Assembly: GCF_001307275.1 (NCBI RefSeq)
Contig: NZ_CP012831.1
Coordinates: 5,820,501 to 5,884,500, forward strand
Origin: Pseudomonas fluorescens
GTDB lineage: Bacteria > Pseudomonadota > Gammaproteobacteria > Pseudomonadales > Pseudomonadaceae
Direction: 5' to 3'
Length of the DNA: 64,000 nucleotides
Shown: positions 1 through 7,340 of the stretch, piece by piece
How the letters are laid out: each line of letters opens with the position of its first letter
Position numbering within the stretch: position 1 is the stretch's first letter
Translations under genes and position numbers: made by a program
Notes under the pieces: model-generated
Told to the model about the DNA's origin: nothing
Database searches by the model: none
Seen by the model: the letters and a program-made list of their open reading frames with translations, nothing else

Positions 1-93
1 GAAGTTGACGCTTTCAGCGGCCATCGTCGCCTGGCTGGTGACACTCAGCAAGCCGGCAAAAAGAATTGCGGCTGCACTTTTCTTCAACACCAT
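1..93 (-). CDS. Periplasmic solute-binding protein, N-terminal fragment (runs off the window)
   Basis: Only the first 31 codons are visible; the gene continues beyond position 1. They encode a typical Sec signal peptide: two lysines, a hydrophobic stretch (AAAILFAGLLSV), then Ala-rich processing sites near TMAAES and a mature start of AESVNF. This suits the binding protein of an ABC or TRAP uptake system. A GTG six bases upstream (99) is an alternative start. A partial copy of the cluster palindrome lies about 155 bp upstream, so the transport gene is probably controlled with the catabolic genes to its right. Which transporter class it belongs to cannot be decided from 31 residues. Confidence 0.6.
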   Translation of the reverse strand, partial: MVLKKSAAAILFAGLLSVTSQATMAAESVNF

Positions 94-245
94 TTTCACG
101 CCCTCATTTGTTGTGTTTTTGAGCGGGCTTGGTAATGCCCGCCTATCGGGAGCAGTAGGTCCATCTGGCCTCTAAAGGCGACCGTGCCAAGGGCTGTTAT
201 TGGTGCTTTCCCTTGTGGGCGCACTTGGCTGAATCATTCGGTCTA

Positions 246-270
246 TGGAATATCATATTATGGTATTCCA
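246..270. promoter_or_regulatory. Probable GntR operator upstream of the transport gene
   Basis: An inverted repeat with arms TGGAATA and TATTCCA spans this stretch. Its right part, TTATGGTATTCCA, resembles the perfect palindromes near 1620 and 7351 (TTATGGTATACCA on one strand). It lies in the leader region of the minus-strand solute-binding protein gene. I infer it is a weaker binding site for the GntR protein encoded at 2511-3263. Confidence 0.5.
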
Positions 271-347
271 AACTTTCTGCAAGCATTTTGCCGTACCGGC
301 TATCTGTCCGAGGGCAGATTTTTCCTTGTCATTGCTGGGGCGAACCC

Positions 348-443
348 TGTGGGTGCGCGCTTGCCCGCGATAGCGGTGTGTCAGTCAACATTCAGGTTGG
401 CAGGTCCATTGCTATCGCGAGCAAGCTCGCTCTCACAGGAGAT
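348..443. repeat. BIME (pair of inverted REP sequences), left half decayed
   Basis: The right half is the standard REP of this genome read on the minus strand (ATCGCGAGCAAGCTCGCTC). The left half is a mutated partner (GCGCGCTTGCCCGCGATAGCGG). The pair lies between the ribBA stop and the promoter region of the transport gene. It can fold into two stem-loops and may act as a transcript end. The rest of 94-460 holds the operator at 246-270 and no gene that I can support. Confidence 0.75.
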
Positions 444-460
444 TTGGGTGGGCCTCAGGC

Positions 461-1570
461 TTATCCGGTGAAGGGAATGCTCTCCACCACTTCCAAGTCA
501 TACCCCGTCAGCCCCGCGTACTTGAGTGGTGGTCCCAAGTGCCGCAATTTGCCGACGCCCAGGTCCTGGAGAATCTGCGCGCCGGTGCCCACTTCAGAAT
601 AGATGCGCGACTGGGAGCGGCTGAATTGTCGTGGCGGCTGGGTCAGTTGCGGTACGCGCTCGAGCAGCGCCTGGGAGGATTCGTGGTTGGCCAGCACGAC
701 CACCACGCCGCGACCTTCCTCGGCCACCCGCTGCAAGGCCGCCCACAACGTCCAATTGGACGGGCCGTTGTATTCGGCACCCACCAGGTCCCGCAACGGA
801 TCGATCACATGCACCCGTACCAGGGTCGGTTCTTCCCGGCGAATGTCGCCCATCACCATCGCCATGTGCACGCCGCCTTCGATGCGATCTTCGAAGGTGA
901 ACAGGCGGAAGGTGCCGTGTACCGTGGGCAGTTCCCGTTCGCCGATACGCACCACGGTGTGCTCGGTACTCAGGCGATAGTGGATCAGGTCGGCGATGGT
1001 GCCGATCTTGATCCCGTGCTTGCGGGCGAAAATCTCCAGGTCCGGCCGGCGGGCCATGGTGCCGTCATCGTTCATCACTTCGACGATCACCGACGCCGGC
1101 GTGAAACCTGCCAGGCGCGCCAGGTCGCAACCGGCTTCGGTGTGCCCGGCACGGGTCAGGACACCGCCTTCCTTGGCCCGCAGCGGGAAGATATGCCCCG
1201 GCTGCACAATGTCGTTGGGCCCCGCATCGATGGCCACGGCGGCGGCGACGGTGCGAGCCCGGTCGGCGGCGGAAATACCGGTGGTCACGCCAGTGGCGGC
1301 CTCGATGGAAACCGTGAACGCGGTGCTGAACACGCTGCCATTGCTCGGCACCATCTGCTCAAGCCCCAGGCGCTGGCAGTGCTCGTCAGTCAACGTCAGA
1401 CAGATCAACCCACGGGCTTCGCGGGCCATGAAGCTGATCGTTTGGGCGTCGCAGCAGTCGGCGGCCAGCAGCAGATCGCCTTCGTTTTCCCGGTCTTCGT
1501 CATCCACCAGCAATACCATCTTGCCCTGGCGGTAGTCTTCGATGATTTCCTGAATGCTGTTAAAGGCCAT
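461..1570 (-). CDS. ribBA: RibBA-type riboflavin enzyme: DHBP synthase with a degenerate GTP cyclohydrolase II domain
   Basis: The N-terminal ~205 residues are 3,4-dihydroxy-2-butanone-4-phosphate synthase, which turns ribulose 5-phosphate into the four-carbon riboflavin precursor. The acidic loop VDDEDRENEGDLLLAAD and the HTEAGCDLARLAG motif are intact. The C-terminal ~160 residues have the GTP cyclohydrolase II fold pattern but lack the cysteine cluster that binds zinc in active enzymes; the expected place reads VRVHVIDPLRDLVGAEYNG. The second domain is therefore probably not a cyclohydrolase, as in other pseudomonad RibB proteins. The leader is only about 80 bp and holds a GntR-type palindrome, leaving no room for an FMN riboswitch. 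This looks like an extra copy that boosts flavin supply for the neighbouring flavin-dependent pathway. Confidence 0.88.
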   Translation of the reverse strand: MAFNSIQEIIEDYRQGKMVLLVDDEDRENEGDLLLAADCCDAQTISFMAREARGLICLTLTDEHCQRLGLEQMVPSNGSVFSTAFTVSIEAATGVTTGISAADRARTVAAAVAIDAGPNDIVQPGHIFPLRAKEGGVLTRAGHTEAGCDLARLAGFTPASVIVEVMNDDGTMARRPDLEIFARKHGIKIGTIADLIHYRLSTEHTVVRIGERELPTVHGTFRLFTFEDRIEGGVHMAMVMGDIRREEPTLVRVHVIDPLRDLVGAEYNGPSNWTLWAALQRVAEEGRGVVVVLANHESSQALLERVPQLTQPPRQFSRSQSRIYSEVGTGAQILQDLGVGKLRHLGPPLKYAGLTGYDLEVVESIPFTG

Positions 1571-1610
1571 GACGGGCTCTCTGTGTTTTGATGAAGGCTT
1601 GCTGGAGATC

Positions 1611-1631
1611 TATTGTGGTATACCATAATAC
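1611..1631. promoter_or_regulatory. GntR-type palindromic operator between ribBA and the DUF1330 gene
   Basis: The core TGGTATACCA (1616-1625) is a perfect 10-bp palindrome. It extends to ten bases per arm with one mismatch (TATTGTGGTA / TACCATAATA). It sits between two divergent genes, 41 bp from the ribBA start and 22 bp from the DUF1330 start, so one bound dimer could control both. Nearly the same sequence recurs at 7341-7362. Confidence 0.75.
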
Positions 1632-1652
1632 AAAATAAACCGAGAGGTCACT

Positions 1653-1955
1653 ATGAAGGCGTACTGGATTGCTCACGTGGATGTCACCGACCCCGATCAA
1701 TACAGCCAATACACCCAGCGGGCACCGGCGGCCTTCGCGTTATATGGCGGACGAATGCTGGCCAGGGGCGGGCGCAGCGAAGCGATGGAAGGCCGGGCCA
1801 CGCCGCAGCGCAGCGTGGTGATCGAGTTCGACTCTTACGAACAGGCGCTGGCCTGCTATCACTCGGCGCAGTATCAGGCGGCCAGGCATCATCGCGAAGG
1901 CGTGGCCCGGGCCGAGGTGATCATTGTCGAGGGCGTGGCGCCCGTCAGCGGATGA
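1653..1955 (+). CDS. DUF1330-family small protein
   Basis: This is a 100-residue protein starting MKAYWIAHVDVTDPDQY, with the DUF1330 pattern of an alpha/beta dimeric ferredoxin-like fold: an N-terminal strand, a YxxYxxxAPAAF helix, and a later FDSYEQALACYHS segment. The family is close to antibiotic monooxygenase-like and YciI-like domains; no reaction is established. It is divergent from ribBA and shares the palindrome at 1611-1631, so it probably belongs to the same regulon. A GAGAGG ribosome-binding site precedes the ATG. Its last 11 bases overlap the end of the convergent NUDIX gene. Confidence 0.8.
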   Translation: MKAYWIAHVDVTDPDQYSQYTQRAPAAFALYGGRMLARGGRSEAMEGRATPQRSVVIEFDSYEQALACYHSAQYQAARHHREGVARAEVIIVEGVAPVSG

Positions 1956-2508
1956 AGTGAATCTTGCCGCTGTCGTCGTTGCCCATGTAGATGCCATAGA
2001 CCCCGGCCTGGCGTTCCTCGATATAACGTTCGAGGATCTGCCGGATGGCCGGGTAGTAGATGCTGTCCCAAGGAATGTCCTCGGGGGCGAAGAACTGGCA
2101 GGCGAGGGTTTCCGGGCCGAACTGACCGGTGATCTCCACCGCGGTGGCGCGGAAGATGATGTACACCTCGCTGATCTTCGGCACGCTGAAGATCGAGTAG
2201 GGCGAGACGATTTCAGCGCGTACGCCGGTTTCTTCCCAGACTTCGCGCAGCGCCGCCTGTTCGGTGGTTTCACCGCCTTCCATGAAGCCGGCCGGCAGAG
2301 TCCAGGTGCCCGGGCGTGGCGGGATGGCGCGCTGGCACAGCAGGTACTTGCCGTCCTGCTCGATGATGCAGCCGGCAATGATCTTCGGGTTGACGTAGTG
2401 GATGTAGCCGCAACCGCCACACATCAGTCGCTCATGGGTATCGCCCGCTGGCAGGCGGTGATCGAGGTCACTGCCGCCGCACTTTGGACAAAAGCTCGGG
2501 CTGAACAT
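1945..2508 (-). CDS. NUDIX hydrolase with N-terminal zinc ribbon
   Basis: This 187-residue protein begins with a zinc ribbon (CPKCGG ... CGGCGY, about residues 8-34). A NUDIX domain follows, with the box GFMEGGETTEQAALREVWEETG, written here in two parts: GFMEGGETTEQAAL and REVWEETGV. Such enzymes hydrolyse nucleoside-diphosphate derivatives such as ADP-ribose, NADH or FAD-like compounds; the substrate is not evident. It starts two bases after the gntR stop, so the two genes are almost certainly co-transcribed, which points to metabolite clearing or sensing linked to the regulator. Its 3' end overlaps the DUF1330 gene on the other strand by 11 bp. Confidence 0.85.
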   Translation of the reverse strand: MFSPSFCPKCGGSDLDHRLPAGDTHERLMCGGCGYIHYVNPKIIAGCIIEQDGKYLLCQRAIPPRPGTWTLPAGFMEGGETTEQAALREVWEETGVRAEIVSPYSIFSVPKISEVYIIFRATAVEITGQFGPETLACQFFAPEDIPWDSIYYPAIRQILERYIEERQAGVYGIYMGNDDSGKIHFIR

Positions 2509-2510
2509 GG

Positions 2511-3263
2511 CTAGCGACCTATGCGCGGTTCTTTGAGGGCGATGGGCGGGATGATCTCGGGGATTTCACCGGTCTCTTCCTGTTTGCGCTTGAGGTAATC
2601 CAGGGCGACCTTGGCCGCGGCGCGCACGTGATCGACGCAGGCCTGGTGGGCCGCCAGGGGATCGCCGCTCTTGATCGCCTCGACCATGCGTTCCATCTCC
2701 TGGTTGCTGTCGCCGCGACGGTTTTCCTGGGACACCGAGGTCGCCCGCAAATAGCTGATGCGTGCCTGCAACTGGCGCAGCTGGGTGGCGGCGACATGGT
2801 TGCCGGAGCCTTCGAGCAGCACGTCGTAGAAGCCTTGTACCGAATCGATGACTTGTTGCAGTTCGCCTTCCTTGAGGGCCTTGCGGTTCTCCGCGAGGGC
2901 TTTTTCCAGGGCCTTGATGTCCTTGGCCTTGGCGCGCAGGGTGAACAGCTGGACGATCAGGCCTTCGAGCACGCAACGCAGCTCATAGATATCGACGGCG
3001 TCGGCCAAAGTGATAATGGCGACCCGCGGCCCCTTGGCATCGGCAAACTCCACCAGACCTTCGGATTCCAGGTGGCGCAGCGCTTCGCGTACCGACGTGC
3101 GGCTCACACCCAGGCGATCGCACAGATCGCGTTCGACCAGGCGATCGCCCGGCAGAAGCTGGAAGTTCATGATGGCGCTTCGCAGTTTATCCAGCACGAT
3201 CTCGCGCAGGGTAACGGGGTTGCGATTGACCTTGAAGCTGTCGTCGAGTGGCAGGCGTTTCAT
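2511..3263 (-). CDS. GntR-family (FadR/FCD subfamily) transcriptional regulator
   Basis: The protein has 250 residues. The N-terminal winged helix-turn-helix includes LVERDLCDRLGVSRTSVREA and HLESEGLVEF (about residues 35-75). An all-helical FCD effector domain covers roughly residues 95-225 (IYELRCVLEGLIVQLFT ... GSGNHVA ... HQACVDHVRAA). Several residues of the usual metal-binding triad seem not to be histidine, so the ligand may bind without metal. The ATG at 3263 fits the family better than a start 15 codons upstream. It is embedded in the catabolic cluster and is the likely reader of the palindromes at 246, 1611 and 7341; a weak copy (3281-3292) before its own gene suggests autoregulation. 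Confidence 0.9.
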   Translation of the reverse strand: MKRLPLDDSFKVNRNPVTLREIVLDKLRSAIMNFQLLPGDRLVERDLCDRLGVSRTSVREALRHLESEGLVEFADAKGPRVAIITLADAVDIYELRCVLEGLIVQLFTLRAKAKDIKALEKALAENRKALKEGELQQVIDSVQGFYDVLLEGSGNHVAATQLRQLQARISYLRATSVSQENRRGDSNQEMERMVEAIKSGDPLAAHQACVDHVRAAAKVALDYLKRKQEETGEIPEIIPPIALKEPRIGR

Positions 3264-3280
3264 GGGGTCCGCTCTGTAAT

Positions 3281-3292
3281 ATGGCTGTCCAT
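3281..3292. promoter_or_regulatory. Degenerate operator before gntR
   Basis: ATGGCTGTCCAT keeps the outer arms ATGG-N4-CCAT of the cluster palindrome (ATGGTATACCAT elsewhere) but has a different centre. It lies 18 bp upstream of the gntR start codon, where bound regulator would block transcription. I infer a low-affinity autoregulatory site. Confidence 0.4.
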
Positions 3293-3323
3293 GCCAAACG
3301 GGCAACATCCGTGCACGTTCAGA

Positions 3324-3728
3324 TCAAACAGCCGAGGGTTGACTGGGGGCCTCGGCATCGGCTTCGGCGAAGGCTTCACGGGCAAGCCGGAAACTGTCCA
3401 CGGCAGCGGGGACGCCACAATAGATACCGACCTGAAGCAGAATTTCGCGTATTTGCTCACGACTCAGGCCGTTACGCAAGGCGCCGCGCACATGCAGCTT
3501 GAGTTCATGCGGGCGATTGAGCGCCGAGATCATTGCCAGGTTGATCATGCTGCGCTCCTTGAGCGACAAGCCCTCGCGACTCCAGACGTGGCCCCAGCAA
3601 TACTCGGTGACCATTTCCTGCAGTGGCCGGGTGAAATCGTCGGCGTTCTCGATGGAACGGTTGACGTAGTCCTGGCCCAGTACCTGGGTGCGGATCTTCA
3701 GGCCTTGTTCGTATTTTTCATTGCTCAT
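3324..3728 (-). CDS. Carboxymuconolactone decarboxylase (CMD) family protein
   Basis: The protein has 134 residues and follows the PcaC/CMD pattern: an EYCWGHVWSREGLSLKERSM segment, then NLAMISALNRPHELKLHVRGAL, given here as NLAMISALNR and PHELKLHVRGAL. The spacing LSLKERS...HELKLH is that of gamma-carboxymuconolactone decarboxylase, not AhpD, because the CxxC of AhpD is absent. PcaC decarboxylates a lactone of protocatechuate breakdown. Here no other beta-ketoadipate gene is present, so it may decarboxylate another lactone or acid. It lies between gntR and the flavin reductase gene in the same direction; a BIME separates it from the latter. Confidence 0.85.
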   Translation of the reverse strand: MSNEKYEQGLKIRTQVLGQDYVNRSIENADDFTRPLQEMVTEYCWGHVWSREGLSLKERSMINLAMISALNRPHELKLHVRGALRNGLSREQIREILLQVGIYCGVPAAVDSFRLAREAFAEADAEAPSQPSAV

Positions 3729-3755
3729 GGGGGCTCCCTGAAAAGTTGATGGACC

Positions 3756-3844
3756 TGTGGGAGCGAGCTTGCTCGCGATGGCGGCAGCACCTCCAACATG
3801 ACTGTGACTGACACACCGCTATCGCGAGCAAGCTCGCTCCCACA
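3756..3844. repeat. BIME inside the catabolic operon
   Basis: Two inverted REP sequences (TGTGGGAGCGAGCTTGCTCG and its complement) flank a 40-bp spacer. The element fills the gap between the flavin reductase stop (3861) and the CMD gene start (3728). REPs in such positions can stabilise upstream RNA or weaken downstream expression. Confidence 0.9.
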
Positions 3845-3860
3845 GGAGAGGGTATGGCCA

Positions 3861-4346
3861 TCAGGCCAGCGTGGGCAGCGGGCCCAGCTTGCCTTTGTGG
3901 TAGATCATCGGCGTCACCGGCTGCTCGGGCAGGATCAGGTTTTTCACTGCGCCGACGATGATCGCGTGGTCGCCGCCGTCGTATTCGCGCCACAGTTCGC
4001 ACTCGATGATCGCCGTGGCTTTGCTCAGCAACGGATTGCCCCGTTCGCTCAGGTGCCAATCGATGCCTTTGGCCTTGTCCTTGCCTTTACCGGCAAAGGC
4101 ATAGGCTTCGGCGGTCTGGTCGGCGGACAGCAGGTGGATCGCGAACTGTTTGCTGTCGCGCAGGACCGGGTAGGTGTCGGAGCCGTAGTTGGGGCAGAAC
4201 AGCACCAGCGCCGGGTCGATCGACAGCGCGCTGAACGCACTGGCGGTGATGCCGACGATATTGCCGTCCGGGTCCAAGGTGGTGACCACCGTGACGCCGG
4301 ATGGGAAGGAGCTCATGACTTCTTTGTAGATGCCGGGTTCGATCAT
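3861..4346 (-). CDS. Flavin reductase (RutF/HpaC-like, FMN-binding split barrel)
   Basis: The protein has 161 residues and matches NAD(P)H:flavin reductases that feed reduced FMN to a two-component monooxygenase. Visible signs are the opening helix YKEVMSSFPSGVTVVTT, the flavin-binding GITASAFSALSIDPALVLF (residues ~32-50), and the C-terminal HAIIVGAVKNL. The gene starts just upstream of the CMD gene in transcription order and follows the aldehyde dehydrogenase by 12 bp. Its presence predicts a flavin-dependent oxygenase partner, but none is encoded inside the window; it may lie to the left with the transporter. Confidence 0.88.
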   Translation of the reverse strand: MIEPGIYKEVMSSFPSGVTVVTTLDPDGNIVGITASAFSALSIDPALVLFCPNYGSDTYPVLRDSKQFAIHLLSADQTAEAYAFAGKGKDKAKGIDWHLSERGNPLLSKATAIIECELWREYDGGDHAIIVGAVKNLILPEQPVTPMIYHKGKLGPLPTLA

Positions 4347-4358
4347 TTCTCAGGACTC

Positions 4359-5840
4359 CTAGCGCATCACGAACGGATCAGGCATGGGCGCCTGGGACAG
4401 GTTGATCCACACCGTTTTCAGTTCGGTATAGGCCAGCACCGAGTCGATGCCGCTCTCGCGTCCATAGCCGCTGTTCTTGAAACCACCGATGGGTGCCATG
4501 GCCGACACCGCACGGTAAGTGTTGACCCAGATGATCCCGGAGCGCACATCCCGGGCCAGTCGATGGGCACGGCCCAGGTCGCGGGTCCAGATGCCGGCGG
4601 CGAGGCCGAACTGCGAGTCGTTGGCGATCGCCAGGGCTTCGGCTTCGTCCTTGAATCGAATCACCGAGGCCACTGGGCCGAAGACTTCTTCCTGCATGAT
4701 CTTCATCGAGTTGCGGTCGCATTCGAACAGGGTCGGTTCATAGAACCAACCGTCGCCCAGGTTCTGTGGACGCTTGCCACCCAGGCGCAGGCGCGCCCCT
4801 TCGGCGATGGCGTCGGCCACCAGGCCTTCGACCACGGCCAGTTGCTGCGCGGTGGCCATGGGGCCCATTTCGCTGGCGTCTTCCTGTGGGTTGCCGATGC
4901 GGATGCGTTGGGCCCGTTCGACCAGGCGCGAGACGAATTCGTCATAGATTTCGTCCTGCACCAGCAAGCGCGAACCGGACACGCAGCTTTGGCCGGATGC
5001 CGCATAAATCCCGGCAATCGCCCCGTTGATCGCACTGTCCAGGTCGGCGTCGGCAAAGATAATGTTCGGTGACTTGCCACCCAGTTCCAGTGACAGCTTG
5101 GCGAAGTTTTCGGCGCTGCTGCGCACCACATGCCGCGCCGTGGCAGCGCCGCCGGTGAAGGCGATCTTGCGCACCAGCGGATGGCGGGTAAGGGCCGCGC
5201 CGGTACTGGGGCCGTAACCGGTGACGACGTTGACCACCCCCGGTGGAATGCCGGCTTCCAAGGCGAGACGGGCCAGCTCCAGGACCGTGGCCGAGGCGTG
5301 CTCGGACGGTTTGATCACGATGGTGTTGCCAGCCGCCAGGGCCGGGGCAAGCTTGATCGCGGTCAGGTACAGCGGGCTGTTCCAGGGAATGATCGCCGCG
5401 ACCACGCCCATGGCTTCGTGCACGGTATAGGCGAACAGGTCCGGCTTATCGAGGGGCAGGGTGCCGCCTTCGAGCTTGTCGGCCAGGCCTGCGGTGTAGT
5501 GGAAGAACTCCGGCAGGTAGCCGACCTGGCCGCGGGTTTCGCGAATCAGTTTGCCGTTGTCGCGGCTTTCCAATTGGGCCAATTGTTCCTTGTTCTCGGC
5601 GATCAGGTCTCCGAGTCGACGCAGCAACTTGCCCCGTGCGGTGGCCGTCAAGCCGCGCCAGGCCGGGCTGTCGAAAGCGCTCTGTGCCGCCTGGACGGCG
5701 CGCTCGACATCGGCTTCGTCGGCGTCGGGCAATTCGGCCCAGGGTTGAGCCAGGGCCGGGTTCAGGCTTTCGAAGGTCTTGCCGGAGAGCGCATCGACCC
5801 ATTCACCGCCGATGCACATCGAAAAACGTGCGAGTGTCAT
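4359..5840 (-). CDS. NAD(P)+-dependent aldehyde dehydrogenase
   Basis: This 493-residue protein is a full-length class I/II-type aldehyde dehydrogenase that oxidises an aldehyde to a carboxylate. It shows the cofactor-site segments IPWNSPLY and KPSEHASAT, the FTGGAATARHVV loop, the active-site glutamate in LELGGKSPN, and the nucleophile Cys286 in SGQSCVSGSR. Its start overlaps the stop of the alpha/beta hydrolase gene by 4 bp (ATGA), so the two are translationally coupled. In the cluster it probably oxidises an aldehyde released after the hydrolase or oxygenase step. The substrate cannot be told from sequence. Confidence 0.92.
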   Translation of the reverse strand: MTLARFSMCIGGEWVDALSGKTFESLNPALAQPWAELPDADEADVERAVQAAQSAFDSPAWRGLTATARGKLLRRLGDLIAENKEQLAQLESRDNGKLIRETRGQVGYLPEFFHYTAGLADKLEGGTLPLDKPDLFAYTVHEAMGVVAAIIPWNSPLYLTAIKLAPALAAGNTIVIKPSEHASATVLELARLALEAGIPPGVVNVVTGYGPSTGAALTRHPLVRKIAFTGGAATARHVVRSSAENFAKLSLELGGKSPNIIFADADLDSAINGAIAGIYAASGQSCVSGSRLLVQDEIYDEFVSRLVERAQRIRIGNPQEDASEMGPMATAQQLAVVEGLVADAIAEGARLRLGGKRPQNLGDGWFYEPTLFECDRNSMKIMQEEVFGPVASVIRFKDEAEALAIANDSQFGLAAGIWTRDLGRAHRLARDVRSGIIWVNTYRAVSAMAPIGGFKNSGYGRESGIDSVLAYTELKTVWINLSQAPMPDPFVMR

Positions 5841-6670
5841 GCAACGATCCCCTTTATTTGGTTTTGCCGGGCGTTTGCGGTGTCGAGAAACTCCAGCAAC
5901 AGCTGGTTGACCAGGCGCGGCGACTCTACTGGCATCATATGCCGTTGTTCGGCGAGCACGGCAACGCTGGCGCCGGGAATGCGCTCGGCCAATTGCCGGG
6001 CCATTTCCGGTGTCGAGCCAGGGTCCAGTTCGCCGGTGGCGATCAGCGTCGGCACCTGGATATTGCCCAGGTCATCGGCGCGGTACATGTCCTGGGTGGC
6101 GAACAATTCATAGGTGGTCAGGTAGCCCTGGGGATCATTCTGCGCCAGGGTCTGGCGCAACGCGGCAATCTGTGCCGGGTTGGCGGCCTGGTATTCACGG
6201 CTGAACCAGCGTGACAACGCCGCCTCGGCATTGGCGTCCGGCCCATGCTCGGCGGCCTGGGCGGTGCGGGCGATGACCCCGGCGCGCTGTTCGGCGCTGC
6301 GGTTGAACACGCTGTTGAGCACTACCAGGCCTTGCAGGCGCTGCGGGTAATGCAAGGCAAACGCACGGGCCACCAGGCCACCCATGGAAAAGCCGATCAC
6401 CGTTGCCTGGGGCAGTTGCAAATGGTCGAGCAGCTCCAGCAACTGGTCGGCGTAGCCCAGCAGCGCGGTACCGCTTTGCGGACGGGGGCTGGCGCCATGG
6501 CCGAGCATGTCGTAGGCAATCACCCGGTATTGCGTGGCCAGGCCAACGACCTGGCCACCCCACATTTCTTTGTTCAGGCCCACGCCATGGATCAAGACCA
6601 CGGGTTGGCCTTGGCCGGTTGCCAGGTAGCTGGTGCCGGCCGGGGTGAGTTCAGCGGTGAGCCGAATCAT
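5837..6670 (-). CDS. Alpha/beta hydrolase (RutD / 3-oxoadipate enol-lactonase-like)
   Basis: The protein has 277 residues with an alpha/beta-hydrolase fold. The oxyanion segment is VVLIHGVGLNKEMW. The nucleophile serine lies in GFSMGGLV, a likely acid residue in TGELDPGS, and the catalytic histidine in EQRHMMPVE. I chose the ATG at 6670 because an AGGAG lies 8 bp upstream; an ATG at 6685 would add five residues. The layout of hydrolase, flavin reductase and aldehyde-processing enzyme recalls the Rut pyrimidine pathway, but the set is not the same. It overlaps the aldehyde dehydrogenase gene by 4 bp. Confidence 0.88.
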   Translation of the reverse strand: MIRLTAELTPAGTSYLATGQGQPVVLIHGVGLNKEMWGGQVVGLATQYRVIAYDMLGHGASPRPQSGTALLGYADQLLELLDHLQLPQATVIGFSMGGLVARAFALHYPQRLQGLVVLNSVFNRSAEQRAGVIARTAQAAEHGPDANAEAALSRWFSREYQAANPAQIAALRQTLAQNDPQGYLTTYELFATQDMYRADDLGNIQVPTLIATGELDPGSTPEMARQLAERIPGASVAVLAEQRHMMPVESPRLVNQLLLEFLDTANARQNQIKGIVA

Positions 6671-6714
6671 GGAGCGCTCCTGCATGCCTTTTTATTGTGG
6701 TTGCCCAGGCTGGA

Positions 6715-7305
6715 TCACTGCGCATTCTCGGCGGCCAGCTCTTCCAGGTCGATGTAGCGGTTGCCGATGCGCGGGTGCAGGCGGCCGCCATCGGCGCAGC
6801 CCAGCACCACGACGATTTCGGCGGTGCGTGGGGCGTCTTCAATCTGCATTTCCAGGGTGATGTAGTGCGAACGCAGGCCTTCGTCGTCCTTGTGCATCAT
6901 CGGGATCTGAATCGAAGTGCCAGGGCCGCCGCGCTTGTTGGTGAAGCTCAGGTAGCTCTTGGCCTTGACCGCTTCACGGTAATGGTTGCCAAAGCGCAGG
7001 GTGTGGATCACGGCGGAGGCATGCTCGATTTCGCCATCGGCACCGACCACCGCGGCCTTGCCGTAGGCTTGGATCTTCTCGGCGCCGCCGATGATACCCA
7101 CCAGGCGCTCGACCATCAGTGCGCCGAGGTCGGAACAGTTGGCGCGGATTTCCGGTTTCAGGTCTTCGACGAAACCGCGACCCAGCCAGGGATTTTTCAT
7201 CACGACCGCCAGCCCGACCATGGTCACAGGCTTGTCCGCAGCCTTGCCGCCTTCGATAAAGGTTTCTTCGACATAGCTGACGATCTTACGAATTTCGAAA
7301 CTCAT
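6715..7305 (-). CDS. DUF1185 (amino acid synthesis family) protein, first gene of the operon
   Basis: The protein has 196 residues and starts MSFEIRKIVSYVEETFIEGG, typical of DUF1185, the family labelled amino acid synthesis although no reaction is firmly known. Conserved-looking segments are VMKNPWLGRGFVEDLKPEI, the YGKAAVVGADGEIEH stretch, and the C-terminal DGGRLHPRIGNR. It leads the minus-strand operon that continues into the hydrolase, dehydrogenase, flavin reductase and CMD genes. A strong GntR-type palindrome lies 36 bp upstream of its start. It is probably an enzyme or metabolite-binding protein of the same pathway. Confidence 0.85.
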   Translation of the reverse strand: MSFEIRKIVSYVEETFIEGGKAADKPVTMVGLAVVMKNPWLGRGFVEDLKPEIRANCSDLGALMVERLVGIIGGAEKIQAYGKAAVVGADGEIEHASAVIHTLRFGNHYREAVKAKSYLSFTNKRGGPGTSIQIPMMHKDDEGLRSHYITLEMQIEDAPRTAEIVVVLGCADGGRLHPRIGNRYIDLEELAAENAQ

Positions 7306-7340
7306 GAGCTGCTCCGTTGTGAGGGTAAGAGTGTCTGTGC

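Noticed and set aside
539..1591. Long reading frame antisense to ribBA
   Set aside because: Shadow of the real gene in GC-rich DNA; His/Gly/Gln-rich product with no family likeness. Similar antisense frames exist opposite muxB, muxC, glgX, treY and pdtB and were rejected for the same reason.
1571..1652. FMN riboswitch before ribBA
   Set aside because: The interval is too short and shows only a palindromic operator; none of the conserved riboswitch elements can be found.
3798..5072. Long plus-strand frame across the flavin reductase and aldehyde dehydrogenase genes
   Set aside because: It begins in a BIME and mirrors the codon pattern of the dehydrogenase; no ribosome-binding site.
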